From: BJGV01 sp965205785
Lineage (GTDB): Bacteria > Pseudomonadota > Gammaproteobacteria > Burkholderiales > Nitrosomonadaceae
Reading direction: 5' to 3'
Assembly: GCA_965205785.1 (NCBI GenBank)
Contig: OZ242188.1
Location: 248,001-312,000 of the forward strand
Length of the DNA: 64,000 nt
Shown here: positions 9,402-17,124 of the stretch, in pieces
Position numbering within the stretch: the stretch's first letter is position 1
Layout of the letters: each line of letters opens with the position of its first letter
The notes under the pieces: model-generated
What the model was told of the DNA's origin: nothing
What the model saw: only the letters and a program-made list of their open reading frames with translations
Database searches by the model: none
Made by a program: the position numbers and the translations under genes

Positions 9402-9441
9402 CCTTCGTGACTTCACAATATAGAATAGAAAAAAATTACGT

Positions 9442-9462
9442 ATCTATCTGTCCTAGATAGAT
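9442..9462. repeat. Short perfect hairpin between ureG and the porin gene
   Basis: ATCTATCT at 9442-9449 and AGATAGAT at 9455-9462 form a perfect 8-bp inverted repeat with a 5-nt loop. No T-run follows on the plus strand, so its role is unclear. Confidence 0.4.
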
Positions 9463-9485
9463 TCATACACACAAAAATAGTAGAT

Positions 9486-9520
9486 AAAAAAAAGCCGAAA
9501 CCTAATGGTTTCGGCTTTTA
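9486..9520 (-). terminator. Strong intrinsic terminator of the porin gene
   Basis: AAGCCGAAACC and GGTTTCGGCTT form an 11-bp stem with the loop TAAT. On the minus strand the hairpin is followed by a run of eight U, 37 nt after the porin stop. A shorter TTTT on the other side may also stop read-through from ureG. Confidence 0.88.
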
Positions 9521-9556
9521 AAGAAGGGTAGTGATTCTAGTTAAAACCCACTTTTC

Positions 9557-10870
9557 TTATATTTGTAGCTGGAAAGCAACCGTGAATTTATCAACCTTTT
9601 GACCTAATGCACCAGGAGCATAGTTTAAACCCTTGGTGAACAGATCGCCATGTTGGTAGAAAGCCGAAATACGAGCATTATGGCCATCTATCACATAGTT
9701 AACACCACCTTCAATTTCTTCACGCTTGGTGCTTTGTTCTGGCTGAACACTGGTGAACCGACCGTAAGGCTGGAAGCGGCCAATCCCTACTTTATGAGGA
9801 ATTAGATACAAGCCATACAATGTCCATGACTGGCCTCTGAATATACAGAAGCAATCAGGAGCGCCAGCAGTTGCCGCGCCACTGTAGTTTGCCCAGAATC
9901 TCTTATATTCACCATTAAACGTGATTACACCCATATTGTTATCAAGTGGTTTTTCAAACAAGATATCAGCTACGACACCGGTGAAGTCACTACGATTTAC
10001 AAATGTACCTGCGCCATCTTTCTGATGGTTTACACCTACCGCAATCGCGAGAATGTCACCTGCTGTACCGTAGTAAGTACCACTGGTGTAGTAACCAGGG
10101 TTCTTTTCAGGGTTCAAGAAGTTATAAGTAAGACGACCAGCATAGCTTGCGCTGTCTGATCGGTTTGGTCCAGCACCTGCTGCCGATCTCAATCCAGCAA
10201 ATACACCAGCTGAGTATTGAACCGTGCCGTTACCCATACCAAATGGTTGTGGTATTTCAGCATCACCAAAGAAAACTACACCATCATCACGACCATAGAG
10301 GCCTGCACCATTATTCGTCGTTCCTGCTGATGAATTTGCGCCCTGACCCTGACTACGACCAAAGTTCCCACTATAATCCTGAGGGAAGAATGGTGTCTTA
10401 AATCCTTCAAATGTAGCATGGTAGAAAGGACCATTCAGCTCGCCACGTTCTGTATTAGCCAGAGTACGACCAGCCCAAAGATTTACATACCGGTTATATT
10501 CAAACTTGGCAATTGCATCCAGCAAACCAATATTTGATTGAGAACCAAATCCGGTTGAACCTCCACCAACTGCACAGTTGAAACATTCGGTATTGAATGT
10601 GAATTTTATGTATTTATGGATCTGCCCATTTATATAAATACGAGCATTGTTTATTGCAAAACCACTACTGTAATCTCTACCGTTTGCAGATTGATTTTGT
10701 ACGGCGCTGTAATTACCACGAATCCCCATTCCGATACTGATCCATTTCGTATCATCAATAGTGATCTTGCCACCAGCATATGCGCTAGGCAACGTGGTTG
10801 CCATGCCCGCAACTAGTGCGACAGCGACCCCCGTATGCAATAAATTATTCTTAATTTGATCAAACTTCAT
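9557..10870 (-). CDS. Outer-membrane porin (phosphate-selective OprP/OprO-like)
   Basis: Predicted beta-barrel channel of the outer membrane. The start at 10870 (MKFDQIKNNLLHTG) is fixed by a strong GGGAGG 7 nt upstream; a longer frame from 10924 lacks one. Residues 1 to about 33 are a signal peptide ending near SAYA. The remaining ~400 residues alternate in the way of a barrel, with many aromatic residues and glycines, and end in the barrel-closing sequence VAFQLQI. Overall it resembles the OprP/OprO group common in Nitrosomonas relatives. The ion or solute it carries cannot be read from sequence. Single gene with its own terminator. Its ribosome site is complementary to a loop of the sRNA at 15642-15745. 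Confidence 0.82.
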   Translation of the reverse strand: MKFDQIKNNLLHTGVAVALVAGMATTLPSAYAGGKITIDDTKWISIGMGIRGNYSAVQNQSANGRDYSSGFAINNARIYINGQIHKYIKFTFNTECFNCAVGGGSTGFGSQSNIGLLDAIAKFEYNRYVNLWAGRTLANTERGELNGPFYHATFEGFKTPFFPQDYSGNFGRSQGQGANSSAGTTNNGAGLYGRDDGVVFFGDAEIPQPFGMGNGTVQYSAGVFAGLRSAAGAGPNRSDSASYAGRLTYNFLNPEKNPGYYTSGTYYGTAGDILAIAVGVNHQKDGAGTFVNRSDFTGVVADILFEKPLDNNMGVITFNGEYKRFWANYSGAATAGAPDCFCIFRGQSWTLYGLYLIPHKVGIGRFQPYGRFTSVQPEQSTKREEIEGGVNYVIDGHNARISAFYQHGDLFTKGLNYAPGALGQKVDKFTVAFQLQI

Positions 10871-11290
10871 GTTGAAGCCTCCCTTGTGAGTAATAAAAAC
10901 AAATTTAAACTCGCTACCCTTCATTTACAACGTTAATATTTATATACGACAAATTCCCCTCAAAATTGAGAAGGTTGTGAGAATTGTGCCTAAGATGTCG
11001 ACATATAGCAAGGAAAATCAACATATTTTCTGTGACGGGCCAAAAAAGTGTTGTTTTTCTACAACATCAAATTTAGGTTACCCATTTGGAGTAGGTAAAA
11101 AGAGCATAAATCTTTTAACTTCTTTTTATTATAAGTGTTTACACATTATGCGGAGCTGTTTCTTTTTTTTTGGTCTAACAAATCAAACGGCCTGAAGTAA
11201 AAGTCCCAACTATAAATAAATTATTGATAACAACATAGATGCTATCTCCGGATATTCCTCACTAATATTAGAATCTTCTACAGTTGACTG
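10871..11290. other. Gene-free stretch between porin and glnS
   Basis: About 420 nt upstream of the porin, AT-rich, presumably holding its promoter and the end of the glnS transcript. It contains a short interrupted palindrome CTCAAAATTGAG at 10959-10970 and a weak hairpin with a U-run described separately. A 72-codon frame on the plus strand has no ribosome site or recognisable content. Confidence 0.55.
11042..11066 (-). terminator. Weak candidate terminator after glnS
   Basis: TGTTGT and ACAACA (11049-11054 and 11061-11066) pair with a 6-nt loop. On the minus strand they are followed after two bases by six U. The stem is short and AT-rich and lies 225 nt past the glnS stop. Confidence 0.3.
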
Positions 11291-13003
11291 TTAAGTTTTA
11301 TACTTACCCCGCGAGTCTCTTAGTGTTACAGCACGGTTAAACACTGGTGCACCAGGTTTCATATCTAGCTGGTCGGCCACAAAATAACCATTTCGTTCAA
11401 ACTGAAAAGATTCTTCTGGCTGAGCTTCATTTAGTGAAGGTTCTATATATGCAGAAATAATTTCCTTAGATCTCACGTTCATAAGCCTCTTGTAGTCTTG
11501 AATACTTACATCTGGACGGGGATCGGTAAACAAATGGTCAAATATTCTTATTTCGCCCTTTAATGCATATTCAGATGAGAGCCAATGAATATTACCCTTA
11601 ACTTTGCGTACTTTGGCTCCAGTTGTACCACTCTTGGTGCTAGGATCGTAGCTACAATGAACTTCTTTAATCTCATTACTGGAATTTTTGATTACTTTCA
11701 CACACTTTATAATATAAGCATAACGTAAGCGTACCTCTTCTCCGGGCGCGAGACGAAAAAAGCCTTTTGATGGTTCCTCCATAAAATCATCTTGTTCAAT
11801 ATAAAGGGTTTTAGTTAAAGTTAAAGCACGATTCCCCTTCTCAGGATCCAGTGGATGGTTAGGAACCAAACATTCTTCCTCATAATTATCTGGATAGTTG
11901 ACTATAACAAGTTTTAATGGCTTCAAAACAGCGATACGTCGTTGTGCCTGTATATTAAGCTCTTCTCGTAAACAGCTTTCAAGTACATCCATCCCAATCC
12001 ATGAATCTGCTTTACTAACACCAATACGCTCGGCAAATAAACGAATCGAAGAAGGTGTATAACCACGCCGGCGTAACCCGGCCAATGTTGGCATACGCGG
12101 ATCGTCCCACCCTTCTACAAAACCACCATCAACCAACTCCATCAGAATACGCTTACTCATCACAGCATATGTAAGATTGAGTCTGGCAAATTCTATCTGT
12201 TGGGGATGGCAAGGTACTAAATTTTTTAATTCTGTCAATACCCAGTCATAGAGAGGACGATGATCTTCAAATTCTAGCGTACAAATTGAATGAGTAATAT
12301 TCTCTAGAGCATCAGAAATACAATGTGTGTAATCGTACATTGGATAAATACACCACGTATCACCTGTACGATGATGATGAATTCGACGAATACGATAAAT
12401 AACTGGATCACGTAAATTTATGTTTGGAGATGCCATATCAATTTTAGCTCGCAATACATGAACACCATCACCGAACTCTCCTTTTTTCATACGGCGAAAC
12501 AAACCCAGATTCTCATCAACTGAACGTTCACGATAGGGACTATTAGTACCAGCTTTAGTCAAAGTACCACGTAAATTTCGAATTTCTTCGTTAGTAAGAC
12601 TATCAACATAAGCCTTTCCTAGACTAATTAGATACTCAGAAAACTTGTAAAGTTTGTCAAAATAATCGGAGGAATAGTGTAAATTCTCCCCCCAATTAAA
12701 ACCAAGCCATCTGACAGAATCAAGTATTGAGTCAACGTATTCTTTTTCTTCTTTTATTGGGTTAGTGTCATCAAAACGCAAATGACATACACCCTGGTAT
12801 TCAAGAGCTAGTCCAAAATTTAAACATATACTTTTAGCATGACCAATATGTAAATAACCATTTGGTTCAGGTGGAAAACGAGTTTCAACCCGCCCATCCC
12901 ACTTCTTTGTACGAATATCTTCGTCAATAATATTACGAATAAAATTAGAACCAGATTCAACAGGTAAAGAAGCAGTTGATGTATCTTTATTAGAATTTTT
13001 CAA
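11291..13003 (-). CDS. glnS: Glutaminyl-tRNA synthetase
   Basis: Class I synthetase charging tRNA-Gln directly. The HIGH-type motif PPEPNGYLHIGHAKS lies near residue 45 and the MSKR signature (VMSKRILMELV) near residue 275. The C-terminal half contains the anticodon-binding beta-barrels. At 570 residues it has normal length. The start is a TTG at 13003: homology to GlnS begins at NFIRNIIDEDI, about 20 residues in, and no later ATG could serve; GAGAGA precedes it. A direct GlnS means that this organism does not depend solely on the transamidation route for Gln-tRNA. It is divergent from birA. Confidence 0.96.
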   Translation of the reverse strand: MKNSNKDTSTASLPVESGSNFIRNIIDEDIRTKKWDGRVETRFPPEPNGYLHIGHAKSICLNFGLALEYQGVCHLRFDDTNPIKEEKEYVDSILDSVRWLGFNWGENLHYSSDYFDKLYKFSEYLISLGKAYVDSLTNEEIRNLRGTLTKAGTNSPYRERSVDENLGLFRRMKKGEFGDGVHVLRAKIDMASPNINLRDPVIYRIRRIHHHRTGDTWCIYPMYDYTHCISDALENITHSICTLEFEDHRPLYDWVLTELKNLVPCHPQQIEFARLNLTYAVMSKRILMELVDGGFVEGWDDPRMPTLAGLRRRGYTPSSIRLFAERIGVSKADSWIGMDVLESCLREELNIQAQRRIAVLKPLKLVIVNYPDNYEEECLVPNHPLDPEKGNRALTLTKTLYIEQDDFMEEPSKGFFRLAPGEEVRLRYAYIIKCVKVIKNSSNEIKEVHCSYDPSTKSGTTGAKVRKVKGNIHWLSSEYALKGEIRIFDHLFTDPRPDVSIQDYKRLMNVRSKEIISAYIEPSLNEAQPEESFQFERNGYFVADQLDMKPGAPVFNRAVTLRDSRGKYKT

Positions 13004-13165
13004 ATCATTCTCTCAAAATATGATGTTCCATACTGGACCAAATGAAATATATTATAGTGTAGTTAAAGTGCTACGGTTTATGCGGATTTATCTTTTATAC
13101 AAAATATATTCGACTATGGTTGTCTGCCGCACAGATAATATGATTTACTCTACACTGTTACCATC

Positions 13166-14155
13166 ATGAAACCACTAACCTTCTCTATTTTACGTTTATT
13201 GAATGACGGTAATTTCCACTCTGGAGCTACACTTGCCCAAAGTCTTAAAGTATCTCGTACCAGCGTATCAAATGCGCTCCGTGGGTTAGAAGGAATAGGA
13301 CTTGTAGTTTATAAAGTCCGTGGACGTGGATACCGCCTGCCTGAACCAATTCAATGGCTGAATAAGGACAAGATACTTAAACATCTTGATACTAAAGAGG
13401 ACATTCATCTTGAAATACTAGATACTGCAATATCAACCAATACTGTATTACTACAAAAAGCTGCAATGGAGGAACATTCTAGTAAAGCTAATACTATTAG
13501 CATAGTTGCTACGGAACTCCAAACTAAAGGACGTGGTCGGCGGGAGCAACTATGGCATTCAGGCCTTGGTAGTAGCCTTACTTTTTCTCTACTATGGAAT
13601 TTCCAAAAAGGAGCGGGACTTTTATCAGGTTTAAGCCTTGCTATAGGAATAGCCATAATACGTTCATTAAAATTATCAGGGATAAAAAATGTAGCACTTA
13701 AGTGGCCAAACGATGTAATGTCTCATCACCACAAAATTGCAGGTATTTTGATTGAATTACGAGGAGACTCGTTGGGACCTACTTTATCTGTAATCGGTAT
13801 TGGGATCAATCTAAAGCTACCGGATAAGATAAAGTTAAATATTGATCAGAAAGCAACAGACCTATTCACTGTCAGTGGAAAAAATCAAGATCGTAATAAG
13901 CTAATGGCCAGGCTAATCTCTGAACTTATAGCAGTACTAAAAAAGTTTACACAACATGGATTTAAACCCTTTATGGATGAATGGATACAATATCACGAAC
14001 TTGAGAATGAACCTGTAACACTATACTTGCCAGACGGCTCGATAAAGGAGGGTGTGATACAAGGTGTCACAGACAATGGATCGTTATTACTTAAAACTTT
14101 ATCAGGTGTTCGTGATTTCAATGGAGGTAATATTCAGTTACGTAAGGTGACATAG
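13166..14155 (+). CDS. birA: Biotin-protein ligase / biotin operon repressor BirA
   Basis: Attaches biotin to the biotin carboxyl carrier protein. The first ~65 residues form a winged helix-turn-helix (GATLAQSLKVSRTSVSNALRGLE), so it may also repress biotin genes. The ligase domain follows, with the biotin-binding KGRGRREQLWHS segment near residue 125 (family GRGRxGR, here GRGRREQ) and KWPNDV near residue 178. A C-terminal SH3-like domain completes the 329 residues. Its stop is followed immediately by coaX, so the two form an operon, an arrangement common in proteobacteria. Confidence 0.95.
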   Translation: MKPLTFSILRLLNDGNFHSGATLAQSLKVSRTSVSNALRGLEGIGLVVYKVRGRGYRLPEPIQWLNKDKILKHLDTKEDIHLEILDTAISTNTVLLQKAAMEEHSSKANTISIVATELQTKGRGRREQLWHSGLGSSLTFSLLWNFQKGAGLLSGLSLAIGIAIIRSLKLSGIKNVALKWPNDVMSHHHKIAGILIELRGDSLGPTLSVIGIGINLKLPDKIKLNIDQKATDLFTVSGKNQDRNKLMARLISELIAVLKKFTQHGFKPFMDEWIQYHELENEPVTLYLPDGSIKEGVIQGVTDNGSLLLKTLSGVRDFNGGNIQLRKVT

Positions 14156-14156
14156 C

Positions 14157-14903
14157 ATGACTTATTTAATGGCAATAGATTCGGGCAACACTCGTATTAA
14201 ATGGGGACTACATGATGGCGTTAACTGGCTAAAACAAGGAAATCTTGCTCAAGATAAAATTATGTTGTTACAACAAGAATGGCAAAATTTACCAAAGCCC
14301 AAAACTGTCATAGTCTCTAACGTCTCTAATACAATAACAAAGAAAAATCTATCTAAATTACTTTCCTGCTGGGAAGTTAAACCTAAATGGGCAACTGCCC
14401 TCGCATATCAATGCGGTGTTCGAAATTACTACGCTGATCCATTACTCCTGGGTAGCGACCGATGGGCCGCATTGATTGCAGCATGGGGACGACAACATCA
14501 AGGTTGCTTAGTAATTGATACAGGCACTGCTATGACAGTGGATGCCCTTTCCGACACAGGAGAGTTTCTTGGCGGGATTATTGTCCCCGGTATTGAGCTA
14601 ATGAAAAATGCACTAGCAGCCAATACCACAGCATTACAAAATCAGGAAGGTAAGTTTTCTGATTTTCCAGACAATACTGCTAACGCCGTACATAGTGGTA
14701 CAGTTCATGCTCTAGCTGGTGCAATAAAAAGCATGTCTGAGGTATTTACTATTGCTGTTGGTCATAAACCTGAGTGTATTATCAGCGGAGGTGGATCTAA
14801 GCAACTACTGTCTGCACTAAATATAAATGCTAATGTGGTAGATAATTTAGTATTAGAAGGTCTAGTATTAATTGCAGAAGAAGATTCAGAATTAATAAAA
14901 TAA
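14157..14903 (+). CDS. coaX: Type III pantothenate kinase
   Basis: First step of coenzyme A synthesis: phosphorylates pantothenate. The N-terminal ATP-binding motif DSGNTRIKWG lies near residue 8 and the second signature DTGTAMTVDAL near residue 120, both of the ASKHA fold typical of CoaX. Length 248 residues. The start lies 1 nt after the birA stop, so translation is likely coupled. CoaX enzymes usually need a monovalent cation and are not inhibited by CoA; that is family knowledge, not visible here. Confidence 0.95.
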   Translation: MTYLMAIDSGNTRIKWGLHDGVNWLKQGNLAQDKIMLLQQEWQNLPKPKTVIVSNVSNTITKKNLSKLLSCWEVKPKWATALAYQCGVRNYYADPLLLGSDRWAALIAAWGRQHQGCLVIDTGTAMTVDALSDTGEFLGGIIVPGIELMKNALAANTTALQNQEGKFSDFPDNTANAVHSGTVHALAGAIKSMSEVFTIAVGHKPECIISGGGSKQLLSALNINANVVDNLVLEGLVLIAEEDSELIK

Positions 14904-15002
14904 ACCTAAATTTAATTACCGTCCATTATTGATTACTAGTATCCAGTATTAAAACAAATTAATTATCAAATTCTCAATCATTCAACACTATTTTGGAACC
15001 CA

Positions 15003-15689
15003 ATGTCTGTTTTTCAGAATACAATTTTTTATACAACTATCAATCACCTACAAGACCTACCACCCCCAAATGGGATTGAAATTGCTTTTGCCGGACGCTC
15101 AAATGCTGGCAAATCCAGCGCTATTAATACACTTACAAGGCGTGATCGTCTAGCCTATGTCAGTAAAACACCAGGCCGCACCCAGCACATCAATTTTTTT
15201 AAACTAGGAGATAGGCATTTTTTGGTTGACCTTCCCGGTTATGGCTACGCTAAAGTTCCTTATAAAATCCGCCAGCACTGGGATAAATTACTAAGCACCT
15301 ATTTACAAACTAGAGAACCACTCCATGGAATGGTATTAATTATGGATATACGTCACCCATTAACTCAGCTTGACCGGCACATGCTGGACTGGTTTTCACC
15401 AACTGGGAAGCCTGTTCATATATTGCTTACTAAAGCAGATAAACTAACGCGGCAACAGGCTGAGAAGACCCTCCAAAATGTACTGAACTGTCTAGGTGAA
15501 GCCTACCCACAATGTAGTGCCCAGCTATTTTCCAGTGCCTCTAAAAAAGGAATCCATGAAGCTTATGCGGTACTTGGTAATTGGCTTGGATTAGATACTC
15601 TTCCATTTCAAAATAAACCAATTAATAGTAGAACCTACAATAAAAAACCCCCGGTTAAAGGGGAAGAAACCGGGGGCAAACTACCTTAA
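15003..15689 (+). CDS. engB: Ribosome biogenesis GTPase EngB (YihA/YsxC)
   Basis: Essential GTPase for large ribosomal subunit assembly. G1 (GRSNAGKS) lies at residues 31-38, G3 (DLPGYG) near residue 77, and G4 (TKAD) near residue 145. Length 228 residues, slightly long because of a proline- and lysine-rich C-terminal tail (NKKPPVKGEETGGKLP). The DNA for that tail is exactly the terminator hairpin of a predicted sRNA on the other strand, which may explain its odd composition. The gene lies between coaX and hemB on the plus strand. Confidence 0.95.
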   Translation: MSVFQNTIFYTTINHLQDLPPPNGIEIAFAGRSNAGKSSAINTLTRRDRLAYVSKTPGRTQHINFFKLGDRHFLVDLPGYGYAKVPYKIRQHWDKLLSTYLQTREPLHGMVLIMDIRHPLTQLDRHMLDWFSPTGKPVHILLTKADKLTRQQAEKTLQNVLNCLGEAYPQCSAQLFSSASKKGIHEAYAVLGNWLGLDTLPFQNKPINSRTYNKKPPVKGEETGGKLP

Positions 15690-15745
15690 TAAGTGATAAT
15701 TAAGGTTCCAGCTCAGGGAGAAGAGCAGGAAACAACAAAGTTGTC
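15642..15745 (-). ncRNA. Predicted small RNA with four stem-loops, antisense to the engB 3' end
   Basis: On the minus strand, four hairpins follow one another. First is 15744-15732 (ACAAC/GTTGT). Second is 15731-15706: UUCC-U-GCUC paired with GAGC-U-GGAA, one mismatch, loop UUCUCCCU. Third is 15705-15684 (CCTTAAT/ATTAAGG, 8-nt loop). Last is a 9-bp stem AACCGGGGG/CCCCCGGTT at 15676-15648 with pyrimidine loop UCUUCCCCUUU, followed by six U at 15647-15642. A sigma-E-like promoter is placed just right upstream. The first three hairpins abut without a gap. About 48 nt overlap the end of engB. Not a known family to me. The start site is an estimate from the promoter. Confidence 0.68.
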
Positions 15746-16047
15746 TGATGATGAGACGATGAGAATGAATGTAAGTTCCCGAGAATTTTTTTTAATGACT
15801 GACTATCATTACAAATAAACCAGGTAAATATTACAACACATTGTTAATTAAACAATAAACCACTTTTCTCTATATTTACCATTTATTAATCCACACTAAT
15901 ATAATGGTTAAACTCTACCAATATAAGGTTTCAAAATCTCCATTACAACTAAATAATTAAAATTTAACCCCTGCTATTTCTAAAACCATTAAACTAAGCT
16001 CTATTCGAGAAATACATCTTATTTATTTTTAAATCTTCAATTTTTAT
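15690..16047. other. Intergenic region between engB and hemB
   Basis: About 360 nt. Its first ~90 nt hold the sRNA gene and promoter on the minus strand. The rest (about 15795-16047) is extremely AT-rich and must contain the hemB promoter; I see no clear boxes, hairpins or open frame there. Confidence 0.6.
15751..15779 (-). promoter_or_regulatory. Sigma-E (ECF)-type promoter of the predicted sRNA
   Basis: On the minus strand GGAACTT (15779-15773) is followed by a 16-nt spacer and TCTCA (15756-15752). This matches the GGAACTT-N16-TCTGA/TCAAA pattern of RpoE promoters. An A-tract of eight A (about 15794-15786) sits just upstream of the -35 region like an UP element. Transcription would start near 15745. 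Confidence 0.62.
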
Positions 16048-17064
16048 ATGAAAACGATGAAAAATTATGGACAGTTTCCGCATAAAAGAATGAGACGTCT
16101 ACGTCATGACGAATTCTCACGCCGTCTGATGCGTGAGAATTGTTTACTTTCAGATGACTTAATCTATCCAGTATTTGTACTAAATGGGAAAAATCGTGAA
16201 GAAAAAATACCATCAATGCCTGAGATAACAAGGCTAAGCATAGATAAACTAATGTACCAAGCAGAAAAATGCTTAGAACTTGGCATACCGGCACTTGCAA
16301 TTTTTCCAGTAATTGATCCCAAACAAAAATCTCTCGATGCAACTGAAGCGCTAAATCCAAAGGGACTAGTTCCACAAGTTGTAAAAAAATTGAAGAAATC
16401 CTTTCCTGAATTAGGTGTAATTACTGATGTGGCACTTGATCCATATACTAGCCATGGGCAAGATGGTTTGATTGATGCAAACGGATATGTAATGAACGAT
16501 GAAACCGTAGAGGTACTTGCACAACAATCACTAGTACATGCAGAAGCTGGGGCAGATATAGTAGCGCCGTCAGATATGATGGATGGACGTATTGCAGTGA
16601 TACGCAATAGCCTTGATAGCAAAAAATTCATACATACTCGTGTACTCGCCTATTCTGCAAAATATGCCTCAAATTTTTATGGTCCGTTCCGCGATGCGGT
16701 GGGCTCTGCCACAAATCTGGGCAAAGGTAGCAAAGAAACTTATCAAATGGATCCGGCCAACTCTGACGAAGCAATTTGGGAAGTAGGGATGGATTTGGAA
16801 GAAGGTGCTGATATTATTATGATAAAACCAGGTATGCCCTATCTTGATATTGTACGGCAAGTGAAGGAACAGTTTAAAGCCCCCACTTTTGTCTATCAAG
16901 TCAGTGGTGAATATGCCATGCTTAAATCTGCTGTACTAAATAATTGGCTTGATGAAGAAACATGCGTACTTGAATCGTTATTAGCTATGAAACGTGCGGG
17001 GGCAGACGGAATCCTGACATATTATGCAATGCATGCTGCTAACTGGCTTAAATTGAACAAGTAA
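16048..17064 (+). CDS. hemB: Delta-aminolevulinic acid dehydratase (porphobilinogen synthase)
   Basis: Condenses two molecules of 5-aminolevulinate to porphobilinogen in heme and siroheme synthesis. Schiff-base lysine regions are seen: one in IMIKPGMPYLD and another near FIHTRVLAYSAKYASNFYGPF. The metal site reads DVALDPYTSHGQDG, without the cysteine cluster of zinc-dependent enzymes, so this is the magnesium-type HemB as in Pseudomonas. Length 338 residues. The start may be 16048 or the ATG at 16057; neither has a strong ribosome site. It converges with mrcA with 60 nt between them. Confidence 0.96.
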   Translation: MKTMKNYGQFPHKRMRRLRHDEFSRRLMRENCLLSDDLIYPVFVLNGKNREEKIPSMPEITRLSIDKLMYQAEKCLELGIPALAIFPVIDPKQKSLDATEALNPKGLVPQVVKKLKKSFPELGVITDVALDPYTSHGQDGLIDANGYVMNDETVEVLAQQSLVHAEAGADIVAPSDMMDGRIAVIRNSLDSKKFIHTRVLAYSAKYASNFYGPFRDAVGSATNLGKGSKETYQMDPANSDEAIWEVGMDLEEGADIIMIKPGMPYLDIVRQVKEQFKAPTFVYQVSGEYAMLKSAVLNNWLDEETCVLESLLAMKRAGADGILTYYAMHAANWLKLNK

Positions 17065-17124
17065 AAGATTTTGCACCTTTTCTTCTACTCCTAATTAATA
17101 GCTAGATTACAGTTCCACTAGAAA

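Noticed and set aside
9330..9556. Possible ureD remnant after ureG or before ureB
   Set aside because: Neither flank contains any segment resembling UreD; both are short AT-rich spacers with terminator hairpins.
10977..11195. 72-codon plus-strand frame upstream of the porin
   Set aside because: No ribosome site and poly-T-driven phenylalanine run; lies in a probable promoter region.
16164..16631. 155-codon frame antisense to hemB
   Set aside because: Entirely inside hemB on the other strand, without recognisable motifs.
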